From: Prevotella sp.
Lineage (GTDB): Bacteria; Bacteroidota; Bacteroidia; Bacteroidales; Bacteroidaceae
DNA: 64,000 nucleotides
Assembly (NCBI GenBank): GCA_017462915.1
Contig: JAFTQG010000038.1
Location: forward strand, 1 to 64,000
Direction of reading: 5' to 3'
Shown: positions 33,053-42,246 of the stretch, piece by piece
How positions within the stretch are numbered: position 1 is the stretch's first letter
Layout: each line of letters starts with the position of its first letter
Notes under the pieces: generated by a model
What the model saw: the letters and a program-made list of their open reading frames with translations, nothing else
What the model was told of the DNA's origin: nothing
Database searches by the model: none
Position numbers and translations under genes: made by a program

Positions 33053-33643
33053 TTACTGAGCTGCCATAGCGGCACGTGCGGCACGTGTCATCTGTACAGA
33101 GCATACGTTAACCTCCTTCGGAGTAGCGAACTCGAGGCCTTCGAAGTGGAGGTCGCCTACCTTGATAGACTTGCCGAGCTCAAGGCTTGTAACGTCGATA
33201 ACGAGCTTCTCAGGGATATTTGTGTATACCGCTGTGACCTTGATCTGACGGACGAGGAGTGCGAGGCGTCCACCGTTACGCACACCGTTGGCAAGACCCT
33301 TGAGCTCAACCGGGATACCTACTGTCACAGGCTTCTCTGCGGTGATTTCGAGGAAGTCGACATGGAGGAGAGCGTCTGATACTGGGTGGAACTGGAGCTC
33401 CTTGATGACAGCCTTGTGCTCTACGCCGTCGATGGTAAGGTTTACCACATATACATTAGGAGTGTAGATAGCCTTGCGGAGCTCTGCGAATGTAGATGTG
33501 AAAGAGAGTGCCTCTGGAAGGCCGTTCTCGCCCTTCTTCACGCCGTAGATGTTACATGGGATGAGTCCCTGCTTGCGGATGTCCTTAGAAGCCTTCTTGC
33601 CGAGGTCGCTTCTGGTCTGACCTGTTACGTTGATTTCTAACAT
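33053..33643 (-). CDS. rplY: 50S ribosomal protein L25/general stress protein Ctc
   Basis: 196 residues; two-domain (Ctc/TL5) form that binds 5S rRNA. The N-terminal L25 domain (MLEINVTGQTRSDLGKKASKDIRKQGLIPCNIYG) is followed by the C-terminal TL5/Ctc domain (VDFLEITAEKPVTVGIPVELKGLANGVRNGGRL). The divergent neighbour is nusB; each has a consensus promoter in the shared 273-bp region. Confidence 0.97.
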   Translation of the reverse strand: MLEINVTGQTRSDLGKKASKDIRKQGLIPCNIYGVKKGENGLPEALSFTSTFAELRKAIYTPNVYVVNLTIDGVEHKAVIKELQFHPVSDALLHVDFLEITAEKPVTVGIPVELKGLANGVRNGGRLALLVRQIKVTAVYTNIPEKLVIDVTSLELGKSIKVGDLHFEGLEFATPKEVNVCSVQMTRAARAAMAAQ

Positions 33644-33750
33644 GGTTGTGTTACTCTAAATTAAGTAGTTAATGAAATTAAGTTGCTTAATTCGCCATCA
33701 CACGGTGCGTGTACCGCGGTACAGCACGAAAGATTTTGCGAAATGCTCGA

Positions 33751-33782
33751 CAAAATTACTACTTTTTTCTGAATCCGACAAA
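33751..33782 (-). promoter_or_regulatory. Consensus promoter for rplY
   Basis: Reading leftwards: TTTG (33782-33779), 20-nt spacer, TAATTTTG (33758-33751). The leader is about 100 nt. Confidence 0.75.
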
Positions 33783-33819
33783 GGATTATATTAAAAAACA
33801 TAGAAAAAGTGTGAATTTT

Positions 33820-33851
33820 CTTGCATACATGGAGTATTTTGCCTATTTTTG
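33820..33851 (+). promoter_or_regulatory. Promoter for nusB
   Basis: CTTG (33820-33823), 20-nt spacer, TATTTTTG (33844-33851), then C. Confidence 0.7.
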
Positions 33852-33916
33852 CATCATAAAAGTGTACTTGGTACAAAACGACGCGGAAAATATTCCTCAT
33901 AATATTATATAGTGAT

Positions 33917-34861
33917 ATGATAAACAGAGAACTTATAAGAATCAAGGTGGTCCAGCTGACTTACGCCTATTACCAGAATGGAAACTGCAATATAGAGAAT
34001 GCGGAGAAGGAGTTGCTTTTCAGTCTCGACAAGTCCTATGACTTGTACCATTGTCTTCTTGACTTCATGGTTGCCGTTACCCATGTGGCACGCCAGCGCT
34101 TTGACATAGCGAAGGCAAGATATGAGCGTGGCGAGGGGCCTAAGCCTTCGGAGCGTTTCGCCTTGAACAAGTTTGCCTTGCAGCTTGAGGAAAACACCAT
34201 GCTTGCTGAATGGCGCGAGCACCAGAAATTCACATGGGATGATGATGTCACAGCAGTGCGCAACGTCTTCGACAGCATAGAGGCGAGCGAGATCTATGCC
34301 GAGTATATGGCAGAGGAGGAAGAGCCTGACTATGCCCGCGACCGTGAGCTCTGGCGCAAGCTGTACAAGACTTTCGTTGTAGACAACGACGAGATAGACA
34401 AGGTCTTGGAGGAAAGGTCGCTGTACTGGAACGACGACAAGTATATAGTGGACACGTTTGTCATAAAGACAATCAAGCGTTTCGCCGAGAGCAACGGCGC
34501 CGACCAGGAACTGTTGCCTGAGTTCAAGGACATCGCCGACCGTGACTTTGCCGTCAAGCTTTTCCGCACATCGATACTCAATTCGGAGCAGTACCAGCAC
34601 TATATGACTCAGACGTCAAAGAACTGGGACTTCTCGCGACTGGCATACATGGATGTTGTCATCATGCAGATAGCCATTGCCGAGATGCTTTCGTTCCCTG
34701 CAATCCCTGTCTCCGTGACGATAAACGAATATGTCAACCTTGCCAAGATATACAGCACGCCGAAGTCATGGCGTTATGTCAACGGTATGCTCGACTCCAT
34801 CGCCCGCTATCTCAATGAGAGCGGCAGGATGCTGAAGCCTTTGGCAGACAAGCAGGCGTAA
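33917..34861 (+). CDS. nusB: Transcription antitermination factor NusB (long Bacteroidetes form)
   Basis: 314 residues, about twice E. coli NusB, as is usual in Bacteroidetes. The C-terminal half has the NusB core (WDFSRLAYMDVVIMQIAIAEMLSFPAIPVSVTINEYVNLAKIYSTPKSWRYVNGMLDSI). NusB with NusE binds boxA RNA in rRNA antitermination. It is followed after 50 bp by yajC; nusB-yajC-ybbR-coaE appear to form one transcription unit. Confidence 0.95.
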   Translation: MINRELIRIKVVQLTYAYYQNGNCNIENAEKELLFSLDKSYDLYHCLLDFMVAVTHVARQRFDIAKARYERGEGPKPSERFALNKFALQLEENTMLAEWREHQKFTWDDDVTAVRNVFDSIEASEIYAEYMAEEEEPDYARDRELWRKLYKTFVVDNDEIDKVLEERSLYWNDDKYIVDTFVIKTIKRFAESNGADQELLPEFKDIADRDFAVKLFRTSILNSEQYQHYMTQTSKNWDFSRLAYMDVVIMQIAIAEMLSFPAIPVSVTINEYVNLAKIYSTPKSWRYVNGMLDSIARYLNESGRMLKPLADKQA

Positions 34862-34911
34862 GGCTTGACGACAGGAAAATGTAAATAATAACCTAAAAAA
34901 ACATACATATT

Positions 34912-35217
34912 ATGAATACAATTCTCGCTGCACAGGCAGCAGGTGGAGGTGGTTCTTCAATGATTATAATGCTTGTGCTGATGTTCGCCATCATGTATTT
35001 CTTCATGATACGTCCTCAGCAGAAGAAGCAGAAGGAGATACGCAACTTCCAGAACGCCCTCGCCGTAGGTTCTAAGGTCGTCACTGGCGGCGGCGTCCAC
35101 GGAGAGGTCAAGAAGGTAGACCATGCAGAAGGCATCGTGGAGATAGAGGTTGCCAAGGGCGTTGTCATAAAGGTGGAGAAGTCATACGTCTTCGCCGCTG
35201 CTCCAGAGCAGAAATGA
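34912..35217 (+). CDS. yajC: Preprotein translocase accessory subunit YajC
   Basis: 101 residues with one N-terminal membrane segment (MIIMLVLMFAIMYFFMIRPQQKKQKE, diagnostic RPQxKK) and a cytoplasmic beta-rich part (VGSKVVTGGGVHGEVKKV). It accompanies the SecDF complex. Confidence 0.96.
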   Translation: MNTILAAQAAGGGGSSMIIMLVLMFAIMYFFMIRPQQKKQKEIRNFQNALAVGSKVVTGGGVHGEVKKVDHAEGIVEIEVAKGVVIKVEKSYVFAAAPEQK

Positions 35218-35316
35218 TAAGGGCCGCAACCGACACGACACTTGACGCGAAAGCATAGTGCCTCAACAAGTGTGGCGGCATGAATGCGAGACACCCCTTA
35301 ACGCCGGAAATACTCG

Positions 35317-36294
35317 ATGCTGGAAAGATTGCAACAAATAATCAAGATTGTCAGGGACTTCCTGTTTAGTGCTTTTAACAGGGAGTTTCTGATTTTCTTG
35401 TTCTTTCTTGTGCTCAGCTCGGCTTATTGGCTCATGTCTGTCCTCAACGACACCATGGAGCGCGAGATAAGGATTCCCGTACAGCTGACAGGAGTGCCGG
35501 ACAATGTCGTCGTGCTCGCCGACAGTATGCCGCAGCTGCGTGTCGTCGTGCGTGACAAGGGCTTTGTCATCGCGACATACATGTTCCGCCGACAGACCCC
35601 TCCGGTGAAGATAGCGTTCCCGACATACGCAAAGGCTTCGGACAATATTGCCGTCACAGCCTCTGAACTTCAGAAACTTGTGGGTCAGCAACTGTCAGGC
35701 TCGACGAAACTTGTCTCCGTGAAACCCGACAAGCTGGAGTTCAGTTACAATTACGGAATGCACAAGCGCGTGCCTGTGAAGGTGCTCGGTGTCGTCAGTG
35801 CTGATGACAGCTATTATCTTGCACGCGTACAGTTCCGCCCGTCATACGTCACGGTCTACGGCTCTTCCCAGGTGCTTGACAGCCTGACAGCCATCTATAC
35901 TGAACGTCAGGATATACGCAATGTGAGGGATACCCTGTCTACCGTCGTGCGTCTGCGTGCCGTTCCCGGGACAAAGTGCGTACCGGACAAAGTGCGCATG
36001 ACCCTCTATCCTGATGTGATGATAGAGGTCACGACCTCCGTCCCGATAGTCCCGACAAACGTACCTGTGACGAAAACGCTCCGCACATTCCCTTCGCAGG
36101 TAGACGTCTCGTATGTCATCGGTGCGTCGCAGTACAAGAAAATCGGCGTCTCGCAGTTCACTGTCGTTGCCGACTACAATACTACTGCCGACGGAACGGC
36201 AGAGAAATGCAATCTGCGCATAGTGCGTGCACCGCGCGATGCGCATAATGTGCGCCTTTCACTGCCCAGTGTAGATTATCTTATAGAGCAATGA
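35317..36294 (+). CDS. YbbR-like domain protein (CdaR-type)
   Basis: 325 residues. A cytoplasmic start (MLERLQQIIKIVRDFLFSAFNREF), one membrane segment about 24-45 and then extracytoplasmic YbbR-like repeats. In Firmicutes such proteins regulate the diadenylate cyclase CdaA; no cyclase gene is adjacent here. It overlaps coaE by 4 bp (ATGA), indicating translational coupling. Confidence 0.85.
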   Translation: MLERLQQIIKIVRDFLFSAFNREFLIFLFFLVLSSAYWLMSVLNDTMEREIRIPVQLTGVPDNVVVLADSMPQLRVVVRDKGFVIATYMFRRQTPPVKIAFPTYAKASDNIAVTASELQKLVGQQLSGSTKLVSVKPDKLEFSYNYGMHKRVPVKVLGVVSADDSYYLARVQFRPSYVTVYGSSQVLDSLTAIYTERQDIRNVRDTLSTVVRLRAVPGTKCVPDKVRMTLYPDVMIEVTTSVPIVPTNVPVTKTLRTFPSQVDVSYVIGASQYKKIGVSQFTVVADYNTTADGTAEKCNLRIVRAPRDAHNVRLSLPSVDYLIEQ

Positions 36295-36851
36295 AATATG
36301 CATTGACAGGCGGCATAGGCAGCGGCAAGAGCTATGTATGCCGTAAGCTGAGAGACTATGGTGTGGAGGTGTTCGACTGCGATGCCTCTGCAAAACGTCT
36401 CATGCGCTCCAGCAGACCGTTGCAGCAACGGCTCTCGGAAGCGGTAGGTCAGGATGTCTTTCCTGACGGACAGCTCGACAAGGCTGTGCTTGCGCAGTTC
36501 CTTTTGGCTTCAGAAGCGAACAACAGGATAATCAACAGCATCGTCCATCCTGCCGTTGCTGAGGATTTCCGGTGTTCAGGTATGCAGTGGATGGAGTCGG
36601 CGATACTCTTCGAGGCAGGTTTCCAGCATCATGTCGATAAGGTCGTCTGCGTGTCAGCGCCTTTGGAAGTGAGGATAGAGCGTGTGATGCAGCGTGACGG
36701 CATATCACGGGAGAAAGCCCTTGAATGGATTGACCGCCAGATGCCCCAGGAGGAGAAGGAACGCCTCTCGGACTATGTCATTGTCAATGACGGCATTGCC
36801 GACCTTGACAGTCAGGTCGAGGCACTTGTCAAGGCCTCACGTGGAGAATAG
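36291..36851 (+). CDS. coaE: Dephospho-CoA kinase
   Basis: 186 residues; last step of CoA synthesis. Walker A ALTGGIGSGKSYVCR near the N-terminus, then VFDCDASAKRLM, and the lid region (RVMQRDGISREKALEWIDRQMPQEEK). The end of the nusB-yajC-ybbR-coaE unit. The following 208 bp hold no recognisable feature. Confidence 0.95.
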   Translation: MKYALTGGIGSGKSYVCRKLRDYGVEVFDCDASAKRLMRSSRPLQQRLSEAVGQDVFPDGQLDKAVLAQFLLASEANNRIINSIVHPAVAEDFRCSGMQWMESAILFEAGFQHHVDKVVCVSAPLEVRIERVMQRDGISREKALEWIDRQMPQEEKERLSDYVIVNDGIADLDSQVEALVKASRGE

Positions 36852-37059
36852 CGCGGAAAGGCGGTAATGCACAGCGTACATGACCTTTCAGGCACTTCTA
36901 CAGTGGCATTGACACGACAGTCAGTGTAGTATCGTGACATTATATATATAGATAGTCAACGCAATATGCAGACATAGCCAGTGCAACGGACATATATAAC
37001 CGGCGCAACAGATAGACATTTCAACACAACAATAACTATAAACAAAACAACAGAAGATA

Positions 37060-37497
37060 ATGAAAGAAACGATTCTCGCCATTTCTGGCAAACCAGGTCT
37101 CTACCGCCTCGTAAGCCGCGGTAACGCTACACTTATAGTAGAGTCTCTTGACGAGACGAAGAAGCGCATCCCTGCATTTGCGAAAGACCGTGTGACAAGC
37201 CTCGCAGACATAGCCATGTACACAGACGACGAGGATATAGCCCTATGGAAAGTGCTGAAGGCTCTCGGTGAGAAGGAAGAGTCCAAGTCGTCATCCCTTA
37301 ACTACAAGAAGGCAAGCTCGGCAGAGCTTCGCGAATATTTCGGCGAGATTCTCCCGACATTCGACCGTGACCGCGTGCACGACAGCGACATAAAGAAGCT
37401 CATACAGTGGTACAATATCCTTGTCAAGGCAGGCATCACCGATTTCGAGAAGTCTCTTGCTCCTACGGAAGGTGACAACATTGATGACAGGATGTAA
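37060..37497 (+). CDS. DUF5606 domain protein
   Basis: 145 residues, MKETILAISGKPGLYRLVSRGNATLIVESLDETKKRIPAF..., a conserved Bacteroidetes protein of unknown function. The N-terminal part is beta-rich and SH3-like in pattern; the C-terminal helical part (YKKASSAELREYFGEILPTFDRDRVHDSDIKKLIQWYNIL) includes an acidic tail. It has its own terminator. Confidence 0.85.
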   Translation: MKETILAISGKPGLYRLVSRGNATLIVESLDETKKRIPAFAKDRVTSLADIAMYTDDEDIALWKVLKALGEKEESKSSSLNYKKASSAELREYFGEILPTFDRDRVHDSDIKKLIQWYNILVKAGITDFEKSLAPTEGDNIDDRM

Positions 37498-37511
37498 CTC
37501 TTGACACTCAT

Positions 37512-37541
37512 GTCCCTTCCCGTCGGGAAGGGATTTTTTAT
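37512..37541 (+). terminator. Terminator after the DUF5606 gene
   Basis: TCCCTTCCCG TCGGGAAGGGA followed by TTTTTT: stem TCCCTTCCC/GGGAAGGGA with a 3-nt loop. Confidence 0.8.
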
Positions 37542-37693
37542 GCCTTGCGGTGTGAAAGCCTTAGGACTCACGGCTTTGCCAGTCTCCGGAAATGTACGGA
37601 AGTCACGGACATGGCGCAGGGCAAGCAATGTATAATAAAGTCAGGCAAGGCTTCTGTCGGTAGCTTTTGCCTGTTATTTTCATTATCAAGACT

Positions 37694-38716
37694 ATGCAAC
37701 TAATGGACATATTATTCATATTGATAGGCATAGGGATTGTGCTCCGCGGTGCAGACAATCTCACCGAGGGCGCGGTAAGCGTCGCACGCAAGTTCCACAT
37801 GCCTGAACTTGTCATCGGACTCACCATCGTCGCCTTCGGCACCTCTATGCCCGAGCTGTGCGTCTCCATGGCTTCCGCCGTCAGCGGAACATCAGATATG
37901 GCCGTGGGCAATGTCGTCGGCAGCAATATATTCAATGTACTCCTTGTCGTCGGCGTATGTGCTGCGATACATCCCATGTCTGTGGAAATGTCGACAATAC
38001 GCCGCGACCTGCCTTTTGCCTTCATCGCGACATTATTGCTGATATTCTTTCTTTCCGACGGGACTATGTCCCGATGGGAAGGACTGCTCATGGTTGTCCT
38101 GTTCTCCCTGTATGTGTGGTATATGCTCCGCAGTGTCAGACATGCCCCAGGCATATCTCCCGAGATTTCAGGGAATACGGTCAAGGCTGACGACAACCAT
38201 CCTGGACAAAGCGAGAACAGGGTAAACGCAGACACACAGGACGGCAAGTTGCGCAGGACTGTGAAGAGATTGCGTGCCTGTTCTCCGCTTCTAATAGTCC
38301 TTGGCCTTGCCGAACTCGTTTTCGGTGCCGACGTTTTTGTCGGTGCAGCCACACGCCTTGCCCAGTCGATGGGCATCTCTGAGGCAGTGATAGGCATCAC
38401 CATACTCGGTGCCGGCACATCTCTCCCGGAGCTTGCCACAAGTGTCGTCGCCGCCTGCAAGGGCAGCACGTCGATGGCCTTGGGCAATGTCATAGGTTCC
38501 TGCGTATTCAATATCATGCTGATACTCGGCCTCACATCGGTCATCATGCCGCTCTCTCCTTCAGGGATAACCACCGTTGACCTCGCAATGCTCTTTGCCA
38601 GCGCCCTTGCCCTTTACATATTCTCGGTCACAAACAAGACCATGGAACGCTGGGAAGGTGTGGTCCTTACGCTGGGTTTCATAGGCTATATGGTGTGGCT
38701 GGTGATGAACGTGTAG
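37694..38716 (+). CDS. CaCA-family Na+(K+)/Ca2+ exchanger
   Basis: 340 residues from ATG 37694 (MQLMDILFILIGIGIV); the frame extends upstream to a TTG at 37667, but that would add a poor leader. About 10 membrane segments in two halves, each with the signature alpha repeat: GLTIVAFGTSMPELCVS...GNVVGSNIFN and GITILGAGTSLPELATS...GNVIGSCVFN. A hydrophilic loop of about 45 residues separates them. The family exchanges Ca2+ for Na+ across the inner membrane. Confidence 0.92.
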   Translation: MQLMDILFILIGIGIVLRGADNLTEGAVSVARKFHMPELVIGLTIVAFGTSMPELCVSMASAVSGTSDMAVGNVVGSNIFNVLLVVGVCAAIHPMSVEMSTIRRDLPFAFIATLLLIFFLSDGTMSRWEGLLMVVLFSLYVWYMLRSVRHAPGISPEISGNTVKADDNHPGQSENRVNADTQDGKLRRTVKRLRACSPLLIVLGLAELVFGADVFVGAATRLAQSMGISEAVIGITILGAGTSLPELATSVVAACKGSTSMALGNVIGSCVFNIMLILGLTSVIMPLSPSGITTVDLAMLFASALALYIFSVTNKTMERWEGVVLTLGFIGYMVWLVMNV

Positions 38717-38747
38717 GGATTTTCCCACGGTTATTAGGAAAATCTCC

Positions 38748-38779
38748 TTTGCATGTCTATATTTTTTGCAGTACCTTTG
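38748..38779 (+). promoter_or_regulatory. Consensus promoter for the Arg/Ser/Gly-rich protein
   Basis: TTTG (38748-38751), 20-nt spacer, TACCTTTG (38772-38779), then C. Leader about 120 nt. Confidence 0.75.
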
Positions 38780-38908
38780 CGATGTAAATAAAAAGCATAC
38801 CGCTTCGGCAGACGGCGTTTCCTCCTCTATAATCAGGACAGACGACCTTTACAGAAAGGCGGAAAACGCGAAGGAACGGCAAAAGACAACAAACGAAAAT
38901 ATACGGTT

Positions 38909-39889
38909 ATGAAAAAGATTCTTCTCTCCCTGACAATGATGATTGCCACAGTCATGACGGCAAGTGCAATGAGTTACGAGCAGGCTCGTGAGCAAGCCCT
39001 GTTCCTTACGGACAAGATGGCATACGAGCTTGATCTCACAGAGGCACAGTATGAGGCTGCCTTTGAGGTGAATCTCGACTATCTCATGTCAATAACGACC
39101 GCCAATGACGTTTACTCCGAGTATTGGCGCCGTCGCAATCTTGACCTCTCGTACATACTTCTCGACTGGCAGTATCGTACATTCTGCGGTTTGGAGTATT
39201 TCTACCGTCCGATATACTGGGGCAGCGGATGCTGGCATTTCCGCGTCTTCGCACACTATCCGCGCCATGATTTTTTCTATTTCGGCCGTCCGCATTTCTA
39301 CGTTACATACCGTGGCGGACACGCATGGCACATGAACGGCGGACGCTCGTGGTATCATGGCAGGACATTCTCCGGTGCACATCATCGCGGTATGCGTGTA
39401 GGATTTGACAATAGGAGAGGCCACAGCACAGGCAATGTACACCACAGACCGGGCAGTCAGCACGGCAATGGTCGTCCAAGAGGAGATGTACATAACCGCA
39501 GGGGCACGGGAAACATAAGCACTCAACACGGTAATGGCCATCGCCGCGATGGCGACAGAGTGCGCGAGAGCAGCACAAGACGCACTGTCGGCGATACAGA
39601 CCGTAGCGCAAGCCGTGGCTCAAGCCGTTTCACACCGTCCCGCTCCTTCTCTGGAGGCAGCGTAAACCGCAACACAACAAACGGCGGCAGCAACAGTTCG
39701 TCCTTTGGCACATTGCGTTCGACAGGCACAAGATCGTCAAATGTCGGCACTCCAAGCCGTTCTTTCGGCAGCGGCTCGTCAACACGTTCTGGCAGCAGCT
39801 TCAGCAGCGGTTCGCGTGGCGGTGGCTCACACAGCGGCAGTGCGCGTAGCGGAGGCGGTTTCGGCGGCAATGGCGGCGGTCGCAGATAA
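38909..39889 (+). CDS. Secreted, highly basic Arg/Ser/Gly/His-rich protein of unknown function
   Basis: 326 residues. Signal peptide 1-20 (MKKILLSLTMMIATVMTASA). Residues about 22-120 are a compact aromatic-rich region (LTEAQYEAAFEVNLDYLMSI, YWGSGCWHFRVFAHYPRHDFFYF). Residues about 125-326 are low complexity: His/Gly/Arg-rich, then Ser/Arg/Gly-rich, ending GGGFGGNGGGRR. The basic disordered tail could bind nucleic acid, heparin-like polymers or the anionic cell surface; this is speculation. I recognise no domain. Confidence 0.8.
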   Translation: MKKILLSLTMMIATVMTASAMSYEQAREQALFLTDKMAYELDLTEAQYEAAFEVNLDYLMSITTANDVYSEYWRRRNLDLSYILLDWQYRTFCGLEYFYRPIYWGSGCWHFRVFAHYPRHDFFYFGRPHFYVTYRGGHAWHMNGGRSWYHGRTFSGAHHRGMRVGFDNRRGHSTGNVHHRPGSQHGNGRPRGDVHNRRGTGNISTQHGNGHRRDGDRVRESSTRRTVGDTDRSASRGSSRFTPSRSFSGGSVNRNTTNGGSNSSSFGTLRSTGTRSSNVGTPSRSFGSGSSTRSGSSFSSGSRGGGSHSGSARSGGGFGGNGGGRR

Positions 39890-39903
39890 TATCAGTAAGG
39901 TCG

Positions 39904-39974
39904 TGCGGTCAGACGGTTATACGGATAATAGTCCCAATAACTAAACAACAAGACGACTAAACCACCAAATAACC
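39904..39974. repeat. Composite CGGT / AACTAAACAAC repeat
   Basis: CGGTCAGA CGGTTATA CGG (39906-39925 region), then ATAATAGTCCCAATAACTAA ACAACAAGACG and ACTAAACCACCAAATAACC. The last part is, in reverse complement, close to the fucP-proximal end of the 3091 satellite (ATTTGGTGGTTTAGT). Confidence 0.6.
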
Positions 39975-40026
39975 AATCGAGGGCACGGAAAGGAGATTTC
40001 TCCTTCCGTGCCCTCGATTATTTGTA
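39974..40026. terminator. Bidirectional terminator between convergent genes
   Basis: AATCGAGGGCACGGAA-AGGAGA / TCTCCT-TCCGTGCCCTCGATT, an almost perfect 21-bp stem, with ATTTGT on the plus side and GGTTATTTGG on the minus side. Confidence 0.75.
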
Positions 40027-40048
40027 TAAATTCTTTGCCTGATACTTT

Positions 40049-41881
40049 TCAGAACGGGAAAAGCATAGGGAGCACAAATGTCATTACTATGCCTATGATG
40101 AGCTGCAGCGGCAGTCCGACCTTGATATAGTCGCTGAACCTGTAGCCGCCGGCGTGCATCACAAGGGCGTTTGGCGGTGTGGAGAACGGCGATGCGAAAC
40201 ACATGCTCGCGCCGAGGGTCACGGCAAAGAGATACGGATACGGGCTTACCCCGATTTCTACTGCCGAAGTCATCGCTATGGGAGCCATAAGCACGGCCGT
40301 CGCCGTATTGCTTATGAACATCGTGAGCAACGATGTAGTGAAGTAAATGCCACAGAGCAATACCGTAGGCCCCATGGATCCGAGCGCCTCCACCAGCGAA
40401 TGGGATATCATGGCCGATGTCCCCGTCTTCTCCAAGGCTATGGACATAGGCATCATGGCCGCTATGAGGATGACACTCTCCCAGTTTATCGTGCTGTATG
40501 CGGCATTGAGGTTGCGGAGACATCCTGTCAGTACGGCCAGCAGAGCGGCAGTGATTATCGCCGTAGAGGGTGGGATAGGGATGAAATCGAAGACCATAGC
40601 CGCCACCATAGCCGCCATAATCACGGCGGCGAGAGGAGCCTTGTAGTCGAGAGTAGCCTGCATGGCATGCTTCTCGGGACGTCCGAGCACCACCCAGTCT
40701 GTCTCCTCATTGTCAAGTTTCTCTATGTTGCTCCACTTGCCCTGCACAAGCAGTACATCGCCAGGCAAGAGACGTTTGTCGGCAAGGCCCTCCAGAATAT
40801 AGTCCTTGTTGCGCTTTATGCCGAGCACATTGATATTGTATTTCTCGCGGAATCCTGAGCCTGCGAGACTCGTGCCTATAAGATGCGACTGCGGGATGAG
40901 CACGATCTCCGTTATGCCGAGGTCGTAGAAGTCCATGCCCTTGCTGTCCATCTTCTTTATGCGCGCCTTCTTTGCAAACTCGTCCATCCTCTCCCCGTTG
41001 CCCATAAGGTATATGATGTCTCCCTCGGCAAGGATTTTCTCCGGGGTGGCTATGCTCTGTGTGACATTGCGTATCAGACCTCCGCGCAGGTTGCTCTCGT
41101 TTCTTATCTCGATGATAGACAGGCCGTAAGCGCTCCTGAGGTTAAGTTCCGCCACGGTCTTCTCCTTGATGTCAGAGTTTGCCGTTATGATATAACGCCT
41201 CACACCGTTGCTTATGTTGTACTCATCCGCCAGTTCCTCGAGCGTCTTCCTGTGCCCCTCCTCTTGCCCGCCAGCGCCTTTCTTCTTGTAAAGGAACAGT
41301 TTGCCGAGAGGGAACATCACCAGTATGCCGATGCCGATGCAGACAATGCCTACGGGAGTGAACGAGAAGAAGCCTAAAGGCTTGTATCCATGCTCGATGA
41401 GGGTCTCCTGTATGACGAGATTCGGCGGCGTGCCTATGAGTGTCAGCATACCTCCGAGACTGCTTGCAAAGGCCAGCGGCATCAGCAGGCGTGAGGCCTG
41501 TATGCCCGACTGTGCTGCCATGCTCACGACGATAGGCATCATCAGAGCCACGGTGCCCGTATTGCTCACAAACGCCCCTATGACAGCCGTGACGAGCACC
41601 ACGAGCATGAACAGCGCCGTGTCGTTGCCTCCGGCAAGCCTTATGATATGCTGGCTCATGGCCTTCGCCAGTCCTGTCTGCAGGATTGCGCCTCCGATGA
41701 CAAACAGTCCGACCATCATGACCACCACAGGCGACGTGAATCCCGATGTCGCCTCCTCGGGAGTAAGTATGCCGAGAAGCCTTAGTGACAAGAGTGCACA
41801 TAACGCTACAAGGTCGGGACGTACTTTTCCGTGGATGAACATTGCTACCGTGATGAGGAGCACAATCAGTGTTTCTGTCAT
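40049..41881 (-). CDS. SLC13/DASS-type carrier with two RCK_C (TrkA-C) domains
   Basis: 610 residues. About 11 membrane segments split by a cytoplasmic insert of about 200 residues (about 205-390) that holds two TrkA-C domains (VAELNLRSAYGLSIIEIRNES; HLIGTSLAGSGFREKYNINVLGIKR...LLPGDVLLVQG). Carrier motifs are visible in FVSNTGTVALMMPIVVSMA and MFISNTATAVLMAPIAM, the two SNT substrate/Na+ sites typical of DASS carriers. Such proteins usually move sulfate or dicarboxylates with Na+; the substrate is not decidable here. Confidence 0.88.
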   Translation of the reverse strand: MTETLIVLLITVAMFIHGKVRPDLVALCALLSLRLLGILTPEEATSGFTSPVVVMMVGLFVIGGAILQTGLAKAMSQHIIRLAGGNDTALFMLVVLVTAVIGAFVSNTGTVALMMPIVVSMAAQSGIQASRLLMPLAFASSLGGMLTLIGTPPNLVIQETLIEHGYKPLGFFSFTPVGIVCIGIGILVMFPLGKLFLYKKKGAGGQEEGHRKTLEELADEYNISNGVRRYIITANSDIKEKTVAELNLRSAYGLSIIEIRNESNLRGGLIRNVTQSIATPEKILAEGDIIYLMGNGERMDEFAKKARIKKMDSKGMDFYDLGITEIVLIPQSHLIGTSLAGSGFREKYNINVLGIKRNKDYILEGLADKRLLPGDVLLVQGKWSNIEKLDNEETDWVVLGRPEKHAMQATLDYKAPLAAVIMAAMVAAMVFDFIPIPPSTAIITAALLAVLTGCLRNLNAAYSTINWESVILIAAMMPMSIALEKTGTSAMISHSLVEALGSMGPTVLLCGIYFTTSLLTMFISNTATAVLMAPIAMTSAVEIGVSPYPYLFAVTLGASMCFASPFSTPPNALVMHAGGYRFSDYIKVGLPLQLIIGIVMTFVLPMLFPF

Positions 41882-42246
41882 GGTCTTTTTGCTTTTTTGT
41901 GAGATTCCACGGCAAAGTTAAGGAAATTTTCTCTATCGTATGTGTTTCCGTATGAAGTTTTTGGAATTAATAACGTCCGTTTTATTACGTAAGCAAACAA
42001 GCCTTCTTACTCTCCACGGTATCGTCTTGAAAATTGGTTGGCTGCCGAAATGTAGCTGAGACATAAGCAGATGCAGTCTGTGCGGTGCTCCTGTGCCTGT
42101 TTTCAGTATAATCTCGAAAAAAACGGAGAAAGCTATCCGTAATACAGAATATTTTCGTAATTTTGTCCTCGGTGAGAATACGGATAACCATCTGCAATAC
42201 ATCAGGTATCTATTGATTCTCGGTTACTTACTTAAATTCATCAGAT
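41882..42246. other. 365-bp divergent intergenic region
   Basis: Contains a candidate -7 box for the SLC13 gene (TAACTTTG reading leftwards, 41920-41913) and the shared promoter-region motif of the 42247 gene (42151-42183). Otherwise A+T-rich, with no gene. Confidence 0.6.
42151..42183 (+). promoter_or_regulatory. Promoter-proximal motif shared with the gene at 11815
   Basis: ATTTTCGTAATTTTGTCCTC followed by GGTGAGAATACGG; the -7 box is TAATTTTG (42158-42165). The downstream ATG is about 80 bp on. It is the partner of 11685-11718. Confidence 0.45.
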
